A stretch of 36,944 nucleotides of DNA from the NCBI GenBank assembly GCA_020852155.1, contig JADZBJ010000287.1, positions 1-36,944 of the forward strand. The letters run 5' to 3'. Source of the stretch: Saprospiraceae bacterium (GTDB lineage: Bacteria > Bacteroidota > Bacteroidia > Chitinophagales > Saprospiraceae). Position numbers and translations under genes: made by a program. Below the pieces are notes generated by a model. It was not told the DNA's origin and did no database searches. It saw only the letters and a list, made by a program, of their open reading frames with translations. Positions 8,446-16,560 of the stretch are shown one piece after another (position 1 is the first letter of the stretch; each line of letters begins with the position of its first letter).

Positions 8446-8524
8446 CCGCGTAAATCCGCGTTTCATCTGCGTAAATCCGTGTTTTACAAAATCTGCGTAA
8501 ATCCGCGTTTCATCCGTGTTTATT
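8446..8524. repeat. CGTAAATCC short-word array
   Basis: Three to four degenerate copies of TGCGTAAATCCGCGTTTCAT, differing in CCGCG, TGCG or CCGTG variants. The array abuts and slightly overlaps the 3' end of the fibre gene (stop codon 8520-8522). Confidence 0.85.
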
Positions 8525-11500
8525 TCTGCTTTTCCAGTTCGGAGAGGCGTTTTTCGAAATCCTGCATTTTTTTCAGCAAAGCATCTTTTTCTGCTTTTAA
8601 AGTCTGGATTTCCGACTGTTGTTCCTGAATGGCTTTTACCGCCAGCACACCGAAACCGGCATAATTCAGCGACAGATAATTTTCATTTTTATCACGATCA
8701 AAACGCTGACCAACCAATTCCGGGAACAGCGTTTTTACCTCCTGTGCCAGGAAACCCATCGTAGCTGGCGCATCTTCATTTTCAGAAGTGTAGCGATAAG
8801 TGACCGGATGCAGTTTCATGATTTTTTCCATCAATTGCGCAGGCAAGTCCATGATGTCTTTTTTCAGGCGCTGGTCAGAAATCTGTGTGTAAGCGCCCGT
8901 GGTGGAAAACGAACCTGCCGGATTGCCATTGGCGATGAGGTTCAGGCTGCCATCAGCGTTACTTACCCACAACTCCCAGTTGTCGCCACTGCCGCGGTGT
9001 TCCATCGTAAAGCCTTTGGCATCGTGAAACAAGTGCATGCCTGGTGTTGTGGTACTTCCGCCAATACCTACGCCGCCCACGTCATTGATGGTCAGCATTT
9101 TATCAACAGTTGTATTTTTACCATACTCGATGACAAATTCACCTCCATTGTTGGTATTACGGCTTGCAACACCCCAATAGCTGCCTACACCTGCACTTTG
9201 CATTTTCATGCGAGAGACGCTGGCATCGCTTTCCAGGGTGAGTTGTGGCAAGGTACCGCCGGTTTTAATGTGCGCATCACCATTCACGTCAAGTCTGTAA
9301 GCCGGATTGGAAACATGAAGGCCAACATTGCCATTGTCTGTGACCAAAGCCGGGCCGGAGGTATTATCAATAAAGGCTGCCGGCTCTGCATTCGTGTTAT
9401 ACACTTGTAATTTTCCGGAAGTATTCAGGTCTGCACCGATGATTACATTACCATCGTTGGTGCTGGCAATGTGCGGACTATTGGCTCCGGTAGCCGTCCA
9501 GAAACTGGACGAATTAAGTAATGGCGCCAGATTGACCGAACTGTTATTGACAGACAAGCTAAGCGTAGTATTGTTGAGCGACAGCGTCTGTAATTCGTTA
9601 GTGTTGCTCAGATCGCCAGTATTATTGACTTGAAAAACAGTTGCGCCAATGTTAGTGATGCTAATACCTGCGCCAGCCTGGTAAGTACCGCCACCGCCGC
9701 CTGTGCTGACATCGTCAATGCCAGGCGCCCAGGCTGTACCATTCCATTTCAGTACCTGACCAGTAGTTGCGCCTTGTTGGGCGAGTCGCAATTTGTTAGC
9801 CGTTGTACCATTTCCGGTCAGCGTTGCGTCTGTGCTGGCTGTTTGTGTGCCCCAGTTATCACCTGCTGCTGCGCCCGGCGACCAGGAAGTACCATTCCAG
9901 CGCAGTACCTGACCTACGGTTGCGCCTTGCTGGGCCAGGTTGAGCGGATTTGAAGAAAGTCCATTACCCGTCAAAACGTTGGAGACCGAAACCACCTGCG
10001 TACCCCAGTTATCGCCGGTAGATGTCACGGTTGAAGGTTTCCAGGCAGAACCGTCCCAGCGCAATACCTGACCTGTTGTAGCGCCTTGTTGCGCAATTTT
10101 CAACGGGCTGGCATTCGTGCCTGCGCCGGACAATGTTGCATCCGGTACGACGACTTGAGTACCCCAGTTGTCGCCGCCTGTGCCGTTGCCGGTTTCGTCG
10201 TTGGCGGGCGCCCATTTAACGCCGTCCCACTTCAAAACCTGGCCATCGGCAGCGCCCTGTTGGGCAATGGTCAATGGCGTAGCGGCCGTGCCATTGCCGG
10301 ATAAAACAGTACTGGTTACGGCTGTTTGCGTACCCCAGTTGTCGCCGCCTGTGGCGGAAATGGTTGCAGGAAGCCAGGTAGAAGAAGCGGCATTCCAGCG
10401 TAAAAACTGCCCGTCGGTCGCGCCTTGTTGCGCAATTTTCAACGGGCTGGCATTCGTGCCTGCGCCGGAAAGCGTTGCATCGGGCACGACAACCTGAGTG
10501 CCCCAGTTATCGCCGCCTGTGCCGTTGCCGGTTTCGTCGTTGGCGGGTTGCCATTGTCCGCTCACATATTTGAGCACCTGACCATTGGCGGCGCCCATGT
10601 TGTTGATTTTTGGTCCGGTTACAGCGCCGTTGATGAGGTTGTTCGTACCAACAGCAGCAGGAGCAATTTCTGGATTACCGACAACGCCGGGTTTGATTTG
10701 CAGGTTGCTGAAAATTCCGGTGATGTCACCGTTGGCGTTGGTCGTGGTATTCACATCGTCGTTGCCATCGAGGTCGCCTGTATTGGAAACCGTGTAGGTT
10801 GTGCCATTCAACGATACATTAATACCGTTGCCTGCCTGAATGGTGTTACCGCCGCCTGTGCCGCCCGTTTGATCGGCCGCCGGCGCCCAGGCTGTGCCGT
10901 TGTATTTCAGCACCTGGCCCGTGGTTGCGCCCATGTCGTCCAGTTTGGCAGCAGACACTGCACCGTTGGCAATATTGAGGCTTTCCACGGCATTGTTAGC
11001 CAGTTCACTGGTTGTGATGACATCGGGTTTGATTTGCAGGTTACTGAAAACGCCACTCACATCGCCATTGGCAGTACTGGTTGTGGTCAGGTCGTCAGTG
11101 GCGTTGGTGTCGCCTGCATTGACGATGGTGAATGTCGGGTAAGTGCCGTTCACCGTGATGCCTGTACCGCCACTGATACTGACGGTTTGGCCGCCGTTAT
11201 CAGCGGCAGGCGCCCACGAAGTACCATTCCATTTCAACACCTGACCATTGGCAGCGCCCATGTCGTCCAGTTTGGCTGACGTTACGGCCTGGTCAGCCAG
11301 TTTGACCGTTGAAACCGAACCATTGGCCAGTTCGGCAGTATTCACCGAGCCATCCGCGATTTCAGCAGCGCCAACGACGCCGGGTTTGATTTCTAGCGCA
11401 TTGTAAGCGCCGGTTACATCGCCATTAAATGTTGTATTGGTGAGCAGATCGTCATTGGCATTGACGTCGCCTGTATTGGTAATGGTATAGATCGAACCAT

Positions 11501-12326
11501 TTTGCTGCACATTAATGCCCGCAGCGCCTTGAATATTCGGCAATACCGGCGACAGGAAATGTGTGCCGACATTGGTAATGCGGCCTTCAGCATTGACCGT
11601 AAAATAAGGGATTTGCGTTGCGCTGCCGTAGCTGCCCGGATTGGACAGAACGTTGGTCAGACTGATGGTGCCTGTTCCGGTAATCGGCCCGCCGGTAAGT
11701 CCTGAACCTGTATTGATCTGCGTAACGGTACCTGTAGTGGTGCCCGTATCGTCGTTGGATGGAACCCAGGCTGAGCCATTCCATTTCAATACCTGACCAG
11801 CCTGAGCGCTTTGTTGCGCCAGTCCAATCGGATTAGCAGGCGTGCCGTTGCCTTTGAGGGTCGCATCAACCGACGCAGACTGGCTACCCCAGTTGTCGCC
11901 GCCTGTACCGCCGCCATTGGCTGCGTTTTGCGCATACAACGCATAGGGAACGCTCAACAGTTCGGAAGAACCCAGTACATCAAAAACGTTCGGAGATGAT
12001 TCGAGCGATACCGTCAGGTATTTGCTGCCGCCACCCCAGTTGATGTTGGTAAAACTGCCGACTACTGCCGTACCGTTACCGATGCGCGCATTGATAATGC
12101 CAAATTCGTTGGCGGTGACGGATTGTTTTTCGGAGTAAGCGACAGGGCCATTGGGCGCGCCGCTTTTAATCGCAAAAAGCAGGGTTACATTTTGATTCGT
12201 AATCGGATTGCCATTGTTATCGCGGATGACGCTCTGATAATTGAACATCTGCGGTACAAATTGAGCGGCAATCGGCGCAATAGCGCAAAATACGAACAGC
12301 AAGAGAAGGGTCAGACGCTGTTGCAT
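8520..12326 (-). CDS. Secreted repeat fibre protein with S74 intramolecular chaperone domain
   Basis: 1268 residues. A signal peptide (1-21, ending IAAQ) precedes a Bacteroidota N-terminal module (PQMFNYQSVIRDNNGNPI to LLSVPYALYAQNA, about 25-130). The middle is built from modules with GQVLKWNG.W.P (nine recognisable, some degenerate) and DNWGTQ...DATLSGNGT..PL.IAQQGAT (six), resembling phage tail-fibre stalks. The C-terminus is a peptidase S74/endosialidase-type chaperone starting at ISDQRLKKDI. Ser1150 and Lys1155 match the spacing of the known autocleavage dyad, and LHPVTYRY and GFLAQEV are typical. It ends in a coiled coil (about 1233-1268). Such chaperones trimerise beta-helical fibres and then cleave themselves off. 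No T9SS tail is present, so the route to the surface is unclear. Single gene with its own terminator. Confidence 0.88.
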   Translation of the reverse strand: MQQRLTLLLLFVFCAIAPIAAQFVPQMFNYQSVIRDNNGNPITNQNVTLLFAIKSGAPNGPVAYSEKQSVTANEFGIINARIGNGTAVVGSFTNINWGGGSKYLTVSLESSPNVFDVLGSSELLSVPYALYAQNAANGGGTGGDNWGSQSASVDATLKGNGTPANPIGLAQQSAQAGQVLKWNGSAWVPSNDDTGTTTGTVTQINTGSGLTGGPITGTGTISLTNVLSNPGSYGSATQIPYFTVNAEGRITNVGTHFLSPVLPNIQGAAGINVQQNGSIYTITNTGDVNANDDLLTNTTFNGDVTGAYNALEIKPGVVGAAEIADGSVNTAELANGSVSTVKLADQAVTSAKLDDMGAANGQVLKWNGTSWAPAADNGGQTVSISGGTGITVNGTYPTFTIVNAGDTNATDDLTTTSTANGDVSGVFSNLQIKPDVITTSELANNAVESLNIANGAVSAAKLDDMGATTGQVLKYNGTAWAPAADQTGGTGGGNTIQAGNGINVSLNGTTYTVSNTGDLDGNDDVNTTTNANGDITGIFSNLQIKPGVVGNPEIAPAAVGTNNLINGAVTGPKINNMGAANGQVLKYVSGQWQPANDETGNGTGGDNWGTQVVVPDATLSGAGTNASPLKIAQQGATDGQFLRWNAASSTWLPATISATGGDNWGTQTAVTSTVLSGNGTAATPLTIAQQGAADGQVLKWDGVKWAPANDETGNGTGGDNWGTQVVVPDATLSGAGTNASPLKIAQQGATTGQVLRWDGSAWKPSTVTSTGDNWGTQVVSVSNVLTGNGLSSNPLNLAQQGATVGQVLRWNGTSWSPGAAAGDNWGTQTASTDATLTGNGTTANKLRLAQQGATTGQVLKWNGTAWAPGIDDVSTGGGGGTYQAGAGISITNIGATVFQVNNTGDLSNTNELQTLSLNNTTLSLSVNNSSVNLAPLLNSSSFWTATGANSPHIASTNDGNVIIGADLNTSGKLQVYNTNAEPAAFIDNTSGPALVTDNGNVGLHVSNPAYRLDVNGDAHIKTGGTLPQLTLESDASVSRMKMQSAGVGSYWGVASRNTNNGGEFVIEYGKNTTVDKMLTINDVGGVGIGGSTTTPGMHLFHDAKGFTMEHRGSGDNWELWVSNADGSLNLIANGNPAGSFSTTGAYTQISDQRLKKDIMDLPAQLMEKIMKLHPVTYRYTSENEDAPATMGFLAQEVKTLFPELVGQRFDRDKNENYLSLNYAGFGVLAVKAIQEQQSEIQTLKAEKDALLKKMQDFEKRLSELEKQK
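10081..10548 (-). repeat. Recently duplicated module DNA inside the fibre gene
   Basis: 10081-10209 and 10420-10548 are nearly identical at DNA level. Both begin GCGCCTTGTTGCGCAATTTT and end in the same stretch containing CCGGTTTCGTCGTTGGCGGG. They encode the same protein module (ETGNGTGGDNWGTQVVV, then PDATLSGAGTNASPLKIAQQ). Other modules in the gene are diverged, so this pair is a recent duplication or conversion. Confidence 0.85.
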
Positions 12327-12369
12327 AAATCGTAATTAGTTTTGGAATGAAATTTTAAATCGGTTCATG

Positions 12370-12531
12370 TTAGTGCCAAGGCATAATTATTTTAAATTTT
12401 AATCTAATTCTTTTTCGCCCCTACTTCCCCATTTTTTCGTCAGATAGCGCTGCTATCTTCCTCAAAAATGGCTCGTACGGACAAAAAATCCATTCGCTTA
12501 ATTCTTTAAACTAATTATGACTTGGCACTTA
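12370..12531. mobile_element. MITE-like element with 24-bp terminal inverted repeats
   Basis: GTGCCAAG.CATAATTA.TTTAAA at 12373-12396 is matched in reverse complement at 12505-12528 with two mismatches. Both ends are flanked by TTA (12370-12372 and 12529-12531), a possible 3-bp target duplication. The interior (about 110 bp) has no ORF but contains a palindrome, AGATAGC-GCT-GCTATCT. It fills the gap between the fibre gene and the small T9SS protein gene. A transcription terminator is an alternative reading, but there is no U-tract after the stem. Confidence 0.6.
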
Positions 12532-12551
12532 GACTCATTTAGAGCCAAAAA

Positions 12552-13046
12552 TCACAACCTTATGATTCGAACGGTGGCAATTGCACGCGTTTTCGGGTCG
12601 GTCAATTGTAGAAAATACGCTCCGGCAGGCCAGGTGGAGCAATCAATCGGCGAACCATCGGCCTGATCCAGCCACTGGTTATCCAGCACCAGTCGCCCGG
12701 TGATGTCCATTATTCTGGCGGACAGGCCACCTGTCTGCTCAGGCGAAAAACGCACCTGAATCAGGTCGGTTGCCGGGTTAGGGAACACCTCAATATTCCA
12801 GTCGGCTAATTCTGTCTGGTGAGTCGAGACAGAAATACAGACATCAGGCTGCTGAAACCCTTGTGTGAATTTACGGCCAGCGCCGGCAATCGTCAGCGTA
12901 GCCACTTCACCAACCGTCCAGTCATGGTGTTGGCCGTTCAGGGTGGCCGAGCCGCCCGAACTGGATAGCACCTGCATGCAAATACTTTGGGAAAAGCTGC
13001 TTTGGGACAGGAAGCAGCACAGAGAAAGGAGTAATAATCGGCTCAT
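12552..13046 (-). CDS. Small secreted protein with T9SS type A sorting domain
   Basis: 164 residues from the ATG at 13046, chosen because it begins a clear signal peptide (MSRLLLLSLCCFLSQSSFSQ); the frame is open further upstream but without plausible sequence. The short mature part has SSSGGSATLNGQHHDWTVGE and FTQGFQQPDV, a pattern common in small Bacteroidota T9SS cargo. The C-terminal 75 residues are a Por-secretion-type sorting domain: VFPNPATDLIQVRF, IMDITGRLV, WPAGAYFLQL and a final VRIIRL. The protein should be exported and either released or attached at the surface. No enzymatic motif is visible. It is followed by the MITE-like element and preceded by a candidate -7 promoter box. Confidence 0.85.
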   Translation of the reverse strand: MSRLLLLSLCCFLSQSSFSQSICMQVLSSSGGSATLNGQHHDWTVGEVATLTIAGAGRKFTQGFQQPDVCISVSTHQTELADWNIEVFPNPATDLIQVRFSPEQTGGLSARIMDITGRLVLDNQWLDQADGSPIDCSTWPAGAYFLQLTDPKTRAIATVRIIRL

Positions 13047-13110
13047 GGTCAAGCGCGGTAAATCGGTTAATTTAAAGTACAAAGAACTGAATAAAAAACA
13101 GATTATACCC

Positions 13111-13118
13111 CAAATATA
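13111..13118 (-). promoter_or_regulatory. Candidate Bacteroidota -7 box for the small T9SS protein gene
   Basis: The minus strand reads TATATTTG, an exact match to the Bacteroidota consensus TAnnTTTG, about 65 bp upstream of the ATG at 13046. No TTTG/TTG element was found at the expected -33 distance, so support is partial. Confidence 0.3.
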
Positions 13119-13434
13119 GTGCCATTGTCGCCTGTTTGCCACTTTCTGTATGTTAATAACCTGCCCTTGAGTTATTGAAAATTGGCACTTATTCCGTTTC
13201 ATCCCCAAAAATGGTGGTTTCAGATTCATTTTGAGGCCAGGCAACGTGTTGACGGGTAAATTTGTATCAGCAAAAGCCAAAAGGATGCGCACAGGCGCTT
13301 AATCGGCTTATCCAAAATAAACAGTAAGGTAAAACCCTTAATTTTAGATTCAATCAAATAATAATTCGTTAAAACAGGTCTTTTGATATTAAAATATCTG
13401 TTAACGCATGTTACCAAAGATCGCTGCGGCGTTT

Positions 13435-13540
13435 ATAGTTTGTCTGCTGCCGACGAGGCGTCAGACCCATTTACCGGAAGATTGTTTTCATTTGGTTTTT
13501 TGGGGTTTTAGCCGTTCGCTTGCAAAAGTGGACGGCTTTT
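13435..13540 (+). ncRNA. Candidate small RNA gene 1 (terminator-ended, non-coding)
   Basis: A plus-strand unit with no ORF. It holds an imperfect hairpin GTCTGCTGCC-GACGA-GGCGTCAGAC (13442-13466), a shared segment GGAAGATTGTTTTCATTTGG (13476-13495), and an 11-bp stem capped by a GCAA tetraloop (13511-13536) followed by TTTTCT. The 3' half is duplicated at 13577-13642. Stem position 5 is U-A here and C-G in the second copy, a compensatory change, and position 8 is G-U here and G-C there. The orientation is opposite to the flanking genes, so this is not their terminator. The 5' end is an estimate. Confidence 0.5.
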
Positions 13541-13576
13541 CTCCCGAATCATGTTCAAAGAAAACTATAAGATAAA

Positions 13577-13642
13577 GGAAGATTGTTTTCATTTGGTTTT
13601 TTAGGGTTGCCGCTCGCTTGCAAAAGCGGGCGGCTTTTTTTT
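13577..13642 (+). ncRNA. Candidate small RNA gene 2 / duplicated terminator module
   Basis: Second copy of the module at 13476-13540: the same GGAAGATTGTTTTCATTTGG segment, then a perfect 11-bp stem GCCGCTCGCTT-GCAA-AAGCGGGCGGC (13609-13634) and eight T. It has the form of a strong plus-strand Rho-independent terminator, yet no plus-strand gene lies upstream. It ends 5 bp before the 3' end of the convergent beta-lactamase-fold gene. The rest of the gap 13119-13434 is AT-rich with no recognisable feature. Confidence 0.55.
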
Positions 13643-13647
13643 GTCCG

Positions 13648-14928
13648 CTATTTCACCACCTCTTTCCAGTGCGTTAAATCCGGACGAAACTGCCGCGGAC
13701 GATCTACTTCGTATCGCCAGACAGCCTGCCCCAGACGCGCCAGAAAAGGCACGCCGGTTTGCTCGTAATCATACTTGTCGTCGTTGAAAACGCCATCGGC
13801 ATTACACAGGATGGTAGCCGCCAGAATGAACTCGACCTGATGCGCAAAATCCACGATATAAGCAGCGTCGGTCAGCGTGCCATAGGCTTCGCCGATTTTG
13901 TTAAAACTGCGCACTGCCCCGGACTGTCGCCCCTTGTCTTCACCGAACCATAAAAACTTGCAATAATTGTCGGGGTACTCGCTTTCCAAATATTTCGGAT
14001 GGGTACACTCGCGGGGCCAGCCGCCCATTTGGCGATGCACAAAAGCGTAATCATCGTCGGTGATTTGAAAGCGCATTTGTTCCGGCGCTTCATTCGGGAA
14101 CATGACAGCTCGTATCATTTTTTCCATATCATTCAGGGCAAACCAGTTTTTCCCGCTCATATCAAACGGCTTCCAGATCAGGCTGTCGCCCTGATAATAA
14201 CCGCGCCCTTTGGTGGTGTTGTGCTGCGGATTTGTCCAGGTCTGGCGGCTTTTAATTTCGCCTTGTTTGTACACACCATACGTCGGTTTGTAAAATGTCA
14301 TCGGACTGGTATAGCGGTTGTCGCGCTCCGGGAAACTGTATCGCTTCAGCATCCCCGTGCGGGTGAAGCCTTTTCCCGCTAATTGCTCATTAATGAAATC
14401 TATTCCCAAAAACTCGCACAGGCGGTTGGGGGCGATGTTGTCGCTCACCGCAAAGATTTGCCGAATGTCATGGGCGATATTGGGCTTTCCCGAAGGCGAA
14501 GTAGAGTCTTTTTCAAATACCTGCTGAAAAGGCCGAAGCGAGTCTATGCGATAGGGCGTTTCTTTCGTCAAAGCCGGAAAACCGCTGCGTTGTAAATACC
14601 GGATACGCTCCAGCGACAACAGGGCATAAGGCAGCTTCATCATGCTGGCCGGATAAAAATAACGGCTCGAATCAACATTGAATTCATACGACCGAAAATG
14701 TGGTCGCCCCTCTGCGTCGCGATCAATTTGGGTGTAAATAATCTGCACTTCGTACAACGCCTTATTGTCCAGCACCCGCCTCGAAACCGTGTCCAGTCGG
14801 AGTTCTTTTAAAATGTCAGCCAATGGACCCGACCCATATCGCCCGAACGATGAGCCTTTCAAGCGTGAACAGCCATTTTGTAAAAATAGAAAACTGGCAA
14901 ACGTCAGACAAATCAGGAGTTGGCGCAT
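13648..14928 (-). CDS. Class A beta-lactamase-fold serine hydrolase lipoprotein
   Basis: 426 residues from the ATG at 14928, which starts a lipoprotein signal (MRQLLICLTFASFLFLQNGC, Cys20). The longer upstream frame merely translates a heptanucleotide array. The serine-hydrolase motifs are in order: PASMMK (Ser95-x-x-Lys98), SDN (162-164) and a KIG triad in FNKIGEAYGTLTD near residue 365. These match the SxxK, SDN and KTG boxes of class A beta-lactamases and related PBP-like hydrolases. The protein is longer than true class A enzymes (about 290), and no clear Glu166 equivalent is seen. An envelope peptidase or esterase is therefore as likely as an antibiotic-hydrolysing enzyme. The heptamer array lies 5 bp upstream of the start and may influence expression. 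Confidence 0.8.
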   Translation of the reverse strand: MRQLLICLTFASFLFLQNGCSRLKGSSFGRYGSGPLADILKELRLDTVSRRVLDNKALYEVQIIYTQIDRDAEGRPHFRSYEFNVDSSRYFYPASMMKLPYALLSLERIRYLQRSGFPALTKETPYRIDSLRPFQQVFEKDSTSPSGKPNIAHDIRQIFAVSDNIAPNRLCEFLGIDFINEQLAGKGFTRTGMLKRYSFPERDNRYTSPMTFYKPTYGVYKQGEIKSRQTWTNPQHNTTKGRGYYQGDSLIWKPFDMSGKNWFALNDMEKMIRAVMFPNEAPEQMRFQITDDDYAFVHRQMGGWPRECTHPKYLESEYPDNYCKFLWFGEDKGRQSGAVRSFNKIGEAYGTLTDAAYIVDFAHQVEFILAATILCNADGVFNDDKYDYEQTGVPFLARLGQAVWRYEVDRPRQFRPDLTHWKEVVK

Positions 14929-14933
14929 AGGGT

Positions 14934-14992
<59 letters not shown>

Positions 14993-15139
14993 ATACCAAT
15001 AAAATTGATAATCAATATATTATATGGTAGTGACAAGCAAAATTTGCCGTTGCCAAAACAGGAAAAATTGAGTCCTGAAATTTTTATTGAAAAAATTTTC
15101 AGTCACTGGCAGCGAATGGAAATACCCGTCCGTTAATAT

Positions 15140-15282
15140 CTCGTATCAAACATTGATACTCCGACAAGCAGGCCGCAAGGGTGCTCTTGGCCGGACTTCA
15201 TACGAAGAAAGCAGGTTTTAATTTTTTTAGTTGGTTTTGTTAGTTGCAAGAGGCCCGCCGTAAAGTGGGCCTCTTGTTTTTT
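15140..15282 (+). ncRNA. Candidate small RNA gene 3 (terminator-ended, non-coding)
   Basis: The plus strand has a hairpin-prone GGCCGCAAGGGTGCTCTTGGCC (approximately 15171-15192), a T-rich segment (GCAGGTTTTAATTTTTTTAG), then a 12-bp stem 15247-15258/15265-15276 (CAAGAGGCCCGC against GTGGGCCTCTTG) with loop CGTAAA and six T. There is no ORF, and both flanking genes are on the minus strand. Its layout resembles candidates 1 and 2, though sequence similarity is weak. The 5' boundary is a guess. Confidence 0.45.
15247..15282 (+). terminator. Rho-independent terminator of candidate RNA 3
   Basis: A 12-bp stem with one G-U pair and a 6-nt loop, directly followed by TTTTTT on the plus strand. The minus-strand reading has no U-tract. 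Confidence 0.75.
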
Positions 15283-15309
15283 GGTGAATGCATCCCTTTC
15301 AGAAAAAAA

Positions 15310-15401
15310 TGTCATCCTGAACGAAGTGAAGGATCTGGTCAAACAGTTGTGCGTGTTTCCGCTTCGTGGGTTGCAGATCCTTCACTGCGTTCAGGATGAC
15401 A
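15310..15401. repeat. GTCATCCTGA/TCAGGATGAC inverted-repeat element, copy 2
   Basis: A 92-bp homologue of 8210-8302 in the opposite orientation, with ends TGTCATCCTGA and TCAGGATGACA, arms GTGAAGGATCTG and CAGATCCTTCAC, and a conserved loop. It lies between candidate RNA 3 and the second heptamer array. Confidence 0.9.
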
Positions 15402-15447
15402 AACCGTATTTTTTTGCAAATTATTAATTTACAATGAGTTAAAAAAT

Positions 15448-15534
<87 letters not shown>

Positions 15535-15543
15535 AACAAGCGT

Positions 15544-16560
15544 TCATTTTTCAAGCAATTTTTCAAACACCATCGCGCCCGCCAACATCAGGGGCAAAGC
15601 AGGAAACAACGTAACAACATTGGGCGTCATTCCGTTTTTTTCCAAAAATAGCAACCACATATCCAGTAGCAGCACGTGAATCAGGTACAGCGAGAAAGAG
15701 AAACTGCCCACCCACAAAAAGAATCGTTTCAGCCAGGCCAATCCGGTCAGGTACAGTCCGAAACACAAGGAAGTATAACCCGCCAGCGCCGGCATATCAT
15801 TGAAAATTCGGCCGGGCGCACCCATGCGCCGAACCATCAAAAACATTAGCCCCATTGAAAGGGCCGCCACTATGCCGGTCAGCAAAACTTTTGCCATGAG
15901 CGACAAACGTTCGAAGCGCTGCCAAAGAATCGGAAATCCATTGTTGTGCCATTGTTTCCAGGCATCTGCCAAAGCCATACCCAGCGCAAACTCCCAGATA
16001 AATTGCAGCGAACAGCCGTTCCAGGTGCGGTGACTGCCCTTGTCCAGCGCATACGTCAGCACCCACCAGCCTGTCGAAATCAATAATCCTGTGAGCGCAA
16101 ACGGCCAACGTCTCAGGCGGCGCAACATCGCCAGCAGCACCGGAAAAAGCATATAAAACTGTACTACCGCGCTGATAAACCAGAAATGCCCGCCAAACGA
16201 CTCAATGTATTCATCCGAAAACATCTGATACAACAGCACACCAGCCAGCCAGGCGTCCCAGTCATTCGGGAAAAAACCCAGTGCATAATGCGCCAGTAAA
16301 CTCAGCGTCAGCGCCACCACGAATGGCCACCAGACTTTCAACAGACGCCGCTGCCAAAAATCTACTGCCTGAAATGGTTCCCTGACCGACAACATCAGCC
16401 CGAAACCTGACAATAAAAAGAACAGATGAACGCCAGTGCCGCCAAAAGTAATTGCCTGTTGCAAGCCCTGCGAAAGTGGCGCTTTTTGCAGCAGGTGAAA
16501 TACGACAATCGTAAAAATGGCGTAACCTCTGGCAAAATCTATGAACTCAATTTTTTTCAT
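15544..16560 (-). CDS. Acyltransferase 3 family membrane protein
   Basis: 338 residues from the ATG at 16560. The protein opens with KKIEFIDFARGYAIFTIVVFHLLQ, whose Arg11 and His22 fit the family's conserved catalytic region, followed by GGTGVHLFFLLSGFGLML and about ten membrane segments. Acyltransferase-3 proteins transfer acetyl or other acyl groups onto cell-surface polysaccharides, lipids or peptidoglycan; the acceptor is unknown here. The start codon overlaps the TGA of the upstream PolX/PHP gene (ATGA), so the longer upstream frame is rejected and translational coupling is likely. That coupling links a DNA-repair-like protein with a surface modification enzyme, with no obvious functional reason. 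Confidence 0.88.
   Translation of the reverse strand: MKKIEFIDFARGYAIFTIVVFHLLQKAPLSQGLQQAITFGGTGVHLFFLLSGFGLMLSVREPFQAVDFWQRRLLKVWWPFVVALTLSLLAHYALGFFPNDWDAWLAGVLLYQMFSDEYIESFGGHFWFISAVVQFYMLFPVLLAMLRRLRRWPFALTGLLISTGWWVLTYALDKGSHRTWNGCSLQFIWEFALGMALADAWKQWHNNGFPILWQRFERLSLMAKVLLTGIVAALSMGLMFLMVRRMGAPGRIFNDMPALAGYTSLCFGLYLTGLAWLKRFFLWVGSFSFSLYLIHVLLLDMWLLFLEKNGMTPNVVTLFPALPLMLAGAMVFEKLLEK

Noticed and set aside
10425-11279. Plus-strand 284-codon ORF antisense to the fibre gene
   Set aside because: Repetitive antisense shadow of the fibre modules, with no independent protein features.
13047-13292. Extended N-terminus of the small T9SS protein
   Set aside because: The upstream in-frame codons run through the promoter region; the signal peptide starts at 13046.
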